Below are positions 7,164 through 11,242 of a DNA stretch of 11,242 bases, piece after piece. Source of the DNA: Trebonia sp. (GTDB lineage Bacteria; Actinomycetota; Actinomycetes; Streptosporangiales; Streptosporangiaceae); contig JASHPP010000678.1 in assembly GCA_030038035.1 (NCBI GenBank), forward strand, positions 1 through 11,242. Reading direction: 5' to 3'. The notes beneath the pieces are model-generated. The model had not been told where the DNA came from. It ran no database searches and was given only the letters and a program-made list of their open reading frames with translations. Position 1 is the first letter of the stretch; the number at the start of each line of letters is the position of its first letter. The translations under genes and the position numbers were made by a program.

Positions 7164-7805
7164 ATGCTGCTCGGTGAGATACGCCAGGAGATCGTGCGGG
7201 TCTGCCGGGAACTGGCCGCGGCAGGACTGGTCGTGGGCACGGCCGGGAACGTCAGCGTCCGCAGCGCGGATCTAGTCGCCGTTACGCCGAGCGGCCTTGA
7301 TTATCACGACATGTCCCCCGACCTGGTGGGCGTGCACCGGCTCGACGGCACGCAGGTCGATGCCCCGCTGCAGCCGACGAGCGAACTTCCGCTGCATCTG
7401 GCCATCTACGCCGGCACCGACGCGTCGGCCGTCGTCCACACGCACTCCCTGGCCGCGACCGCCGTGTCAACGGTGGCGGACGAACTGCCGGCCATCCACT
7501 ACTACGTGGCGATTTTCGGCGGGCCGGTCCGGGTGGCGCCCTACGCCACGTACGGGACCGACGAACTCGCGCGTAACGTCGTCGCCGCGCTGCGCGGGCG
7601 GACCGGATGCCTCATCGGCAGCCACGGTGCGGTCACCATCGGGCCAGACCTCAAGACCGCGCATACCCGCACCCTGTACCTGGAGTGGCTTAGCGAGCTC
7701 TACCTGCGTGCCACCGCCGCAGGGAAGCCGCGCCTGCTTCCGCCCGCGGAGATCGAGGCTGTCGCGGGGAAGCTAGCCCGATACGGCCAGCGGCACATCA
7801 ACTGA
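7164..7805 (+). CDS. Zn-dependent class II aldolase, L-fuculose-phosphate aldolase type
   Basis: A 213-residue class II aldolase with every catalytic residue. Glu74 (TSELPLHLA) and the zinc ligands His92 and His94 (VVHTHS) and His154 (SHGAVTIG) sit at nearly the FucA numbering (73, 92, 94, 155). Family members split ketose-1-phosphates to dihydroxyacetone phosphate plus an aldehyde. Being divergent from mtnA over a 54-base gap, the best inferred substrate is 5-(methylthio)ribulose-1-phosphate or 5-deoxyribulose-1-phosphate, as with the Ald2/DrdA enzymes of the DHAP shunt. Fuculose, rhamnulose or methylthioribulose-phosphate dehydratase chemistry are alternatives, since the dehydratase MtnB shares the fold. 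The ATG at 7164 follows GGAGGG at 7155-7160; the frame is open far upstream but there overlaps mtnA antisense, so earlier starts are rejected. Its last 8 bases overlap the adk stop. Confidence 0.9.
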   Translation: MLLGEIRQEIVRVCRELAAAGLVVGTAGNVSVRSADLVAVTPSGLDYHDMSPDLVGVHRLDGTQVDAPLQPTSELPLHLAIYAGTDASAVVHTHSLAATAVSTVADELPAIHYYVAIFGGPVRVAPYATYGTDELARNVVAALRGRTGCLIGSHGAVTIGPDLKTAHTRTLYLEWLSELYLRATAAGKPRLLPPAEIEAVAGKLARYGQRHIN

Positions 7806-8373
7806 CCTCGAACGCGGCGAGTTTTCGCAGGCGGGCCACGATGTCCTCGTGAACCTGACCGGGTGACCTTGTGCCGTCCACGGTGACCATCCATTCCCGG
7901 CCCGCGTAGTACTCAAGCAGCGGGATGGTCATCTCCCGGTAGACCTGCAGCCGGTGCGCGATGACCTCTTCGGTGTCGTCGGAACCCCGGCCGCGGACCA
8001 CCAGCCGGCGGATCAGCTCCGCGTCAGGTACGTCCAGGTGCACGGCGGCCTGAACCTCGACGCCCAGCGCGTGCGCGACCTCGAAAGCCGCCTTGGCCTG
8101 ATCCACCGTGCGGGGGAAGCCGTCCAGCACGTAGCCGCCGGACTCGGCCGCGGCGACAACTGGCTTGCGCAGCATGTCCATGACCACGGCATCCGGCACC
8201 AGGTCTCCGGCATCGACGTAGGCCTTGATCCGCTGCCCGATGGAGGTCTGGTCCCTGACGTGCTGGCGCAGCAGGTCACCGCTGGAGATGTGCGTGAGGT
8301 TGAACCGGTCGGCCAGCAGCTCGGCCTGGGTTCCCTTCCCGGCGCCCGGTGCCCCGATCAGCAACAGGCGCAC
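7798..8373 (-). CDS. adk: Adenylate kinase, short-LID type
   Basis: A 191-residue nucleoside monophosphate kinase (ATP + AMP to 2 ADP). It has the P-loop GAPGAGKGT at residues 7-15 with Lys13, the AMP-binding SGDLLR at 31-36, the family signature YVLDGFPRTVDQ at 81-92, and a short LID region RGRGSDDTEEVIAHRL without the zinc-type insertion. This resembles the 181-residue mycobacterial enzyme. The GTG at 8373-8371 is supported by GAGG 6 bases upstream (complement of 8380-8383). The usual actinobacterial adk sits in the secY-adk-map ribosomal cluster. This one does not, so it may be a second copy; the window cannot show whether another exists. Its stop overlaps the convergent aldolase gene by 8 bp. 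A role in returning AMP from adenine salvage to the pool would suit the mtnA neighbourhood, but that is speculation. Confidence 0.92.
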   Translation of the reverse strand: MRLLLIGAPGAGKGTQAELLADRFNLTHISSGDLLRQHVRDQTSIGQRIKAYVDAGDLVPDAVVMDMLRKPVVAAAESGGYVLDGFPRTVDQAKAAFEVAHALGVEVQAAVHLDVPDAELIRRLVVRGRGSDDTEEVIAHRLQVYREMTIPLLEYYAGREWMVTVDGTRSPGQVHEDIVARLRKLAAFEVS

Positions 8374-8442
8374 CGGTCACCTCGTCTTCCGTCACGGCAG
8401 CGCCCACCGCGACCTGCGCCGCTGCCCATCGTGACCGTAACC

Positions 8443-8560
8443 ATGGCACGATCGTCCTACGTTCCTTCGCCAGCGGGCAATATTGCGCTGGTCACCCCGG
8501 GGCAGGCCGAAGACGATCGCCGCCATGAACGACGTGATCAACGGCATCTTCTGGCACCGG
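8443..8560 (+). mobile_element. Degenerate N-terminal fragment of an IS5-type transposase
   Basis: The 202-base gap between the adk start and the flavoprotein stop contains coding-like sequence in two frames. From ATG 8443 the frame reads MARSSYVPSP...ALVTP. Around 8497-8500 the sense moves to another frame reading PRGRPKTIAAMNDVINGIFW and ends near 8560. Spliced, this looks like the opening of IS5-family transposases ('...ALV.PLLP.RGRP....R.VINGIFW.LRTG.PWRDLP'). The resemblance stops before the LRTG.PWRDLP block and no DDE residues remain. I see no second inverted end. The fragment also contains the palindrome GCAATATTGC at 8477-8486. Recognition is from memory of the family and the match is short, so this is a tentative call; the stretch is otherwise simply the adk upstream region. 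Confidence 0.42.
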
Positions 8561-8575
8561 CGTGAACCGGCAAGG

Positions 8576-9814
8576 TCACCGGCGTGCGGCGAGATACCGC
8601 GCGAGGTGCTCGATCACCGCACGCGCGTCGTCCTCGATGCCGCAGATGAACGTGGACCTGCGCCGGCGCAGCACGGGCAGCCCCAGCGCGTAAAGTCCCG
8701 GGCTGTCGACCACACCGCCCTCGTGCCGCAACTGGCCCTTGGCGTCGACCACGGGCACGTCGAGCCACCGGTAGTCAGGCCGGAAGCCGGTCGCCCACAC
8801 GATCGCGCGGATCTCGCCGTTATCCAGGTCAAGCTGCAACCGTGACGCATCCGGCACGCGGGTCCGCTCGGAGCGCTCGGGCGGGCCGGTCTCGGCGTCA
8901 CGCCCGTTCGTCTCGGCCCACTCGTCGAACGTATTGAGCAGCCGGCTCATCTTCAGGTCGGCGAGCGAGAACACGTTGCGCAGGCCACCGGAGAACAGCG
9001 CGCGGCCGTCTCGGACGGCCGCCCAGCGGCCCACCAGCTCGACGCCAAGCGCGGTGAGCGCGTTGAGATCGAGCGTCATCCGCTCGGGAGTCCCGACCAG
9101 CTGGGGCGAGGGCAGCCGGCGCGCCCGCGTGAGGTCCTCGATTTCGTCATACCGCTGGTCCCACACGCCCGCGGCGTCCATCCACCACAGCACATCCCGG
9201 CCGCGGTATGTGCGGGGCAACCGCACGTGTTCCCCTACCGACAGGGTCACCGGGCGGCCCGACCGCTGCAGCTCTGCCGCCAGCTGCACTCCTGTGGCCG
9301 ACGCGCCCACCACGAGCACGCCGCCGTCGGGAAGCTTGCCGGGGTCGCGGTAACCGAACGGCGTCACCTGCTCGACCGACGCCGGCACCGCGACTTTGAA
9401 CGGCGGCATCGCCGGCTGATTGCAGGCGCCGCTCGCGATGACCACCGCCTGGGACCGGATCTCGCCACCGCTAGTCGTCACGAGGTATCCGTCGCCGGCC
9501 CGCCGGACCGACGTGACGGTCACGCCGGTCCGGACCGGAGCGCCCGACACCTTGGCGAAGCGGTCGATCAGCTCGGTGACTTCCGGCACTGTCATGTAGC
9601 CGTCCGGATCCGGGCCGTCGTAACGAAGGCCCGGCAGCCGGCTTTGCCAGTTTGGCGTGAGCAGCCGCAGCGAGTCCCAGCGTTCGCGCCGCCAGGAGTT
9701 CGCCACCTCGCCGCGCTCGAGCACGACGTGATCGATCGACCGTTCACCTAGAAAATGGCTTGCCGCGAGGCCCGCGTGCCCCGCCCCGATGACGACCGTG
9801 GTGATGCGCTCTAT
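8576..9814 (-). CDS. FAD/NAD(P)-dependent flavin monooxygenase-like oxidoreductase (non-standard start)
   Basis: A 412-residue COG2072/FMO-like flavoprotein. It has an FAD Rossmann motif GAGHAG at residues 10-15, then WRRERWDSLRLLTPNW at 41-56 (a typical 'W..RWDSLRL.TP' segment), a second dinucleotide motif GASATG at 170-175 inside VLVVGASATGVQLAAEL, and ATGFRPDY at 341-348, the C-terminal ATG motif. The substrate is unknown; relatives include Baeyer-Villiger and N-hydroxylating enzymes. The start is a problem. Homologues begin about nine residues before GAGHAG, and here that codon is ATA (complement of 9812-9814), preceded by GAGGG 8 bases upstream. No in-frame ATG, GTG or TTG lies between the upstream osmC stop and the Rossmann motif; a CTG at 9829-9827 overlaps the osmC TGA. 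I place the start at the ATA. It probably forms an operon with the upstream OsmC gene. Confidence 0.85.
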   Translation of the reverse strand: MERITTVVIGAGHAGLAASHFLGERSIDHVVLERGEVANSWRRERWDSLRLLTPNWQSRLPGLRYDGPDPDGYMTVPEVTELIDRFAKVSGAPVRTGVTVTSVRRAGDGYLVTTSGGEIRSQAVVIASGACNQPAMPPFKVAVPASVEQVTPFGYRDPGKLPDGGVLVVGASATGVQLAAELQRSGRPVTLSVGEHVRLPRTYRGRDVLWWMDAAGVWDQRYDEIEDLTRARRLPSPQLVGTPERMTLDLNALTALGVELVGRWAAVRDGRALFSGGLRNVFSLADLKMSRLLNTFDEWAETNGRDAETGPPERSERTRVPDASRLQLDLDNGEIRAIVWATGFRPDYRWLDVPVVDAKGQLRHEGGVVDSPGLYALGLPVLRRRRSTFICGIEDDARAVIEHLARYLAARR

Positions 9815-9825
9815 GGCTAAGTCCC

Positions 9826-10374
9826 TCAGGCCACTTCGACGGTGATGTCGGTCGGGTTGCTGAGCGCGTCGAAGACGGCGGAGCGCTTCTGGGACTGGGC
9901 CACCAGCGCCTCGATGTCCTCCTTGGACGCGTCGGCGTCGATGTGGAAGGTCACCTTGATGTCGTTGTAGCCGTTGCGCACGTCGGTGTCGCCGAGGATG
10001 CCGCGGATGTCGTGGTGGCCCTCGACGACCGCCTCGACGGAGCGCAGCTGGATCCCGCGGAGCTGCGCGACAGACGCGACGCCCGCGCTCAGGCAGCTCG
10101 CCAGGCCGACGATGAGGTACTCGATCGGCGTGATGCCGTCGTCCTCGGCGGCGAAGACCTCGGGGTGGTCGGCATCGAACACCGACGTTTCCTTGTGGGC
10201 CTGCTCCTGGCCGAGGCCGAAGAAGTCCTTGACGGTGATTGTGGTGTGGACACCGCCCTGCCACTTGGAGGATGCCCGCCAGGTGAACTGGGCGGCCTCC
10301 GGCGCGCCCTTAAGCGCTTCGCGCGCGTCGAGCAGCGCCTGCACGTTGACGCCGTTGTCGGCAACCGTAGTCAT
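9826..10374 (-). CDS. OsmC-family protein lacking the second cysteine
   Basis: A 182-residue OsmC-fold protein. Residues 25-50 match the family's WRASSKWQGGVHTTITVK first strands, and ITPIEYLIVGLASCLSAGVASVA places the first conserved cysteine at Cys94. The position of the second redox cysteine is Ser155 in SQKRSAVFDALSNP, so the standard two-thiol hydroperoxide cycle is unlikely without another thiol. There is no other cysteine in the protein. It is therefore distinct from the two-cysteine OsmC protein encoded earlier in this window. The ATG at 10374 is the natural start; GGAAGGG (complement of 10388-10394) lies 13 bases upstream, rather far. The downstream flavoprotein gene begins within about 11 bases of this stop or overlaps it, so coupling is likely. 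It is divergent from metX over an 86-base gap with overlapping promoters. Confidence 0.88.
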   Translation of the reverse strand: MTTVADNGVNVQALLDAREALKGAPEAAQFTWRASSKWQGGVHTTITVKDFFGLGQEQAHKETSVFDADHPEVFAAEDDGITPIEYLIVGLASCLSAGVASVAQLRGIQLRSVEAVVEGHHDIRGILGDTDVRNGYNDIKVTFHIDADASKEDIEALVAQSQKRSAVFDALSNPTDITVEVA

Positions 10375-10399
10375 GTCGCGTTGACGTCCCTTCCGCTCA

Positions 10400-10429
10400 C
10401 TTATGATTCCCTATGGATCTGATTGACAA
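10400..10429 (-). promoter_or_regulatory. Candidate promoter of the osmC-flavoprotein operon
   Basis: On the minus strand TTGTCA (complement of 10424-10429, 5 of 6 matches to TTGACA) is followed after 18 bases by CATAAG (complement of 10400-10405, 4 of 6 to TATAAT). This predicts a leader of roughly 20 bases before the ATG at 10374. Its -35 overlaps the -35 of the divergent metX promoter. Confidence 0.4.
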
Positions 10430-10460
10430 TACACTGCCTGTGGCAAGCTAACATAGCCCC
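10423..10460 (+). promoter_or_regulatory. Leaderless-type metX promoter
   Basis: A perfect TTGACA lies at 10423-10428 and TAACAT (TANNNT) at 10449-10454, a long 20-base spacer. Six bases (AGCCCC) separate the -10 from the ATG at 10461, so the transcript would start at or beside the start codon. No purine-rich ribosome site precedes the ATG, which agrees with leaderless translation. The space is too short for a riboswitch. ATTG-A-CAAT at 10422-10430 is a small palindrome shared with the divergent promoter. Confidence 0.55.
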
Positions 10461-11242
10461 ATGGCGCAGCCAGCCTCGACGCTCGCGGCCGGCTCGGTGG
10501 GCACGGTCGAAACGCAATACCTCGACCTGCCTGAGCCACTGCGGCTCGACTGCGGGCGGGAGCTGCGCCCTGTCCGCGTGGCGTACGAGACCTACGGCAC
10601 GCTCTCCCCCCGGCGCGACAACGTCATCCTGGTGTGCCACGCGCTCAGCGGCGACGCCCACGCGGCGGGTTTCGCCAAGTCACCGCCAGAAGAAGGCACC
10701 CGCGACGGGTTCCGCGCCGAGGACCGCGACGGCGTGGCCGGCAAGGGACTCGGCTGGTGGGACGGGATGATCGGCCCAGGCAAGGCGTTCGACACCGACC
10801 GTTTCTTCGTCGTCTCCACGAACCTGCTCGGCGGCTGCCGCGGGACCACGGGGCCGTCGTCGATCGACCCCGCGACAGGCACGCCGTACGGCCCGGACTT
10901 CCCCGTGATCACCGTCGCGGACATGGTGCGGACCGAGCGCGCGTTCCTCGACGAACTCGGCATCGAGCGGATCGCCGCGGTGGCCGGCGGCTCGCTCGGC
11001 GGGATGCAGGCGTTCGAGTGGGCGATCCTGTATCCCGACCAGGTCATGCCGTCGTGGCGATCGCCAGCACGCACGCCCTCCAGCCGCAGGGCGTGGCCTG
11101 GAACGCGATCGCGCGTGACGCGATCATGCGCGACCCGGCCTGGCAGGGCGGCCGCTACTACGGCACGGGCCGCGCGCCCGGCGCCGGCATGGGGGTGGCC
11201 CGGATGGTCGGCCACATCACGTACCTGTCCGCACCGGCGCTG
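10461..11242 (+). CDS. metX: Homoserine O-acetyltransferase MetX (frameshifted, 3' end outside window)
   Basis: An alpha/beta-hydrolase-fold enzyme that acetylates L-homoserine from acetyl-CoA, the first committed step to methionine. From ATG 10461 the frame gives [29 protein letters not shown] near residues 43-70, [47 protein letters not shown] at 98-143, and the nucleophile elbow GGSLGGMQ with Ser178 (codon 10992-10994). The sense continues to YPDQV, ending at 11045. From 11048 the conserved protein carries on in another frame ([26 protein letters not shown], then [13 protein letters not shown]) to the window edge. Two bases (11046-11047) stand where one codon is expected, so one base is missing. 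Either the gene is broken or the read has an error. The catalytic Asp and His lie beyond the window. It is divergent from the osmC-flavoprotein pair. Confidence 0.93.
   Translation, partial: MAQPASTLAAGSVGTVETQYLDLPEPLRLDCGRELRPVRVAYETYGTLSPRRDNVILVCHALSGDAHAAGFAKSPPEEGTRDGFRAEDRDGVAGKGLGWWDGMIGPGKAFDTDRFFVVSTNLLGGCRGTTGPSSIDPATGTPYGPDFPVITVADMVRTERAFLDELGIERIAAVAGGSLGGMQAFEWAILYPDQVMPSWRSPARTPSSRRAWPGTRSRVTRSCATRPGRAAATTARAARPAPAWGWPGWSATSRTCPHRR

Noticed and set aside
9815..10264. Extension of the flavoprotein frame back through the OsmC gene
   Set aside because: The extension is an Arg/His/Pro-rich shadow of osmC in another frame. It matters only as a possible frameshift route, noted under the missing start codon.
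10375..10460. SAM-type riboswitch upstream of metX
   Set aside because: Only 86 bases separate the divergent genes, and the -10 abuts the ATG, leaving no transcribed leader.

Overview
The window reads as high-GC actinobacterial chromosome. Nearly every third codon position is G or C, GTG is used as a start, and the gene families are typical of Actinomycetota: an Rv2231c-type CobC, a CYP140-type P450, an NtaA/DszA-type FMN monooxygenase, and OsmC proteins next to flavin monooxygenases. No lineage below phylum can be fixed from sequence reading alone. There are ten recognisable protein genes plus one short transposase remnant. The first gene runs off the left edge and the last off the right edge. 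No rRNA, tRNA or CRISPR array was seen, and no gap between genes exceeds about 205 bases.

Layout, left to right. (1) The 3' part of a cobC-type PLP enzyme (+). (2) Convergent to it, a TetR repressor (-), divergent from a CYP140-like P450 (+). The gap between them holds a GGTACG-N4-CGTACC operator with a third half-site. (3) A probable two-gene operon (+): an adducin-like class II aldolase, then an NtaA/SnaA/DszA/DmoA-family monooxygenase. An AT-rich promoter with a 22-bp dyad precedes it. (4) A two-cysteine OsmC protein (+), then convergent mtnA (-). (5) mtnA is divergent from a second, catalytically complete class II aldolase (+) of the fuculose-phosphate-aldolase type. (6) An adenylate kinase (-) overlaps the end of that aldolase by 8 bp. 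(7) About 200 bp holding an apparent fragment of an IS5-type transposase. (8) A flavin monooxygenase (-) and, upstream and overlapping or abutting it, a second OsmC protein (-). The monooxygenase has ATA where ATG is expected. (9) Divergent from that OsmC, metX (+), with a leaderless-type promoter and a 1-base frameshift near position 11046, cut by the window end.

How the genes may work together. The firmest functional unit is mtnA plus the Zn-dependent aldolase. In known 'DHAP shunt' or 5-deoxyribose disposal systems this pair isomerises 5-(methylthio)ribose-1-phosphate or 5-deoxyribose-1-phosphate and cleaves the product to dihydroxyacetone phosphate plus an aldehyde. With metX (methionine synthesis), an adenylate kinase and a monooxygenase family that includes organosulfur C-S cleaving enzymes, the neighbourhood could serve sulfur and S-adenosylmethionine by-product salvage. 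That wider link is inference. The TetR/P450 pair looks like a separate, locally regulated oxidation module.
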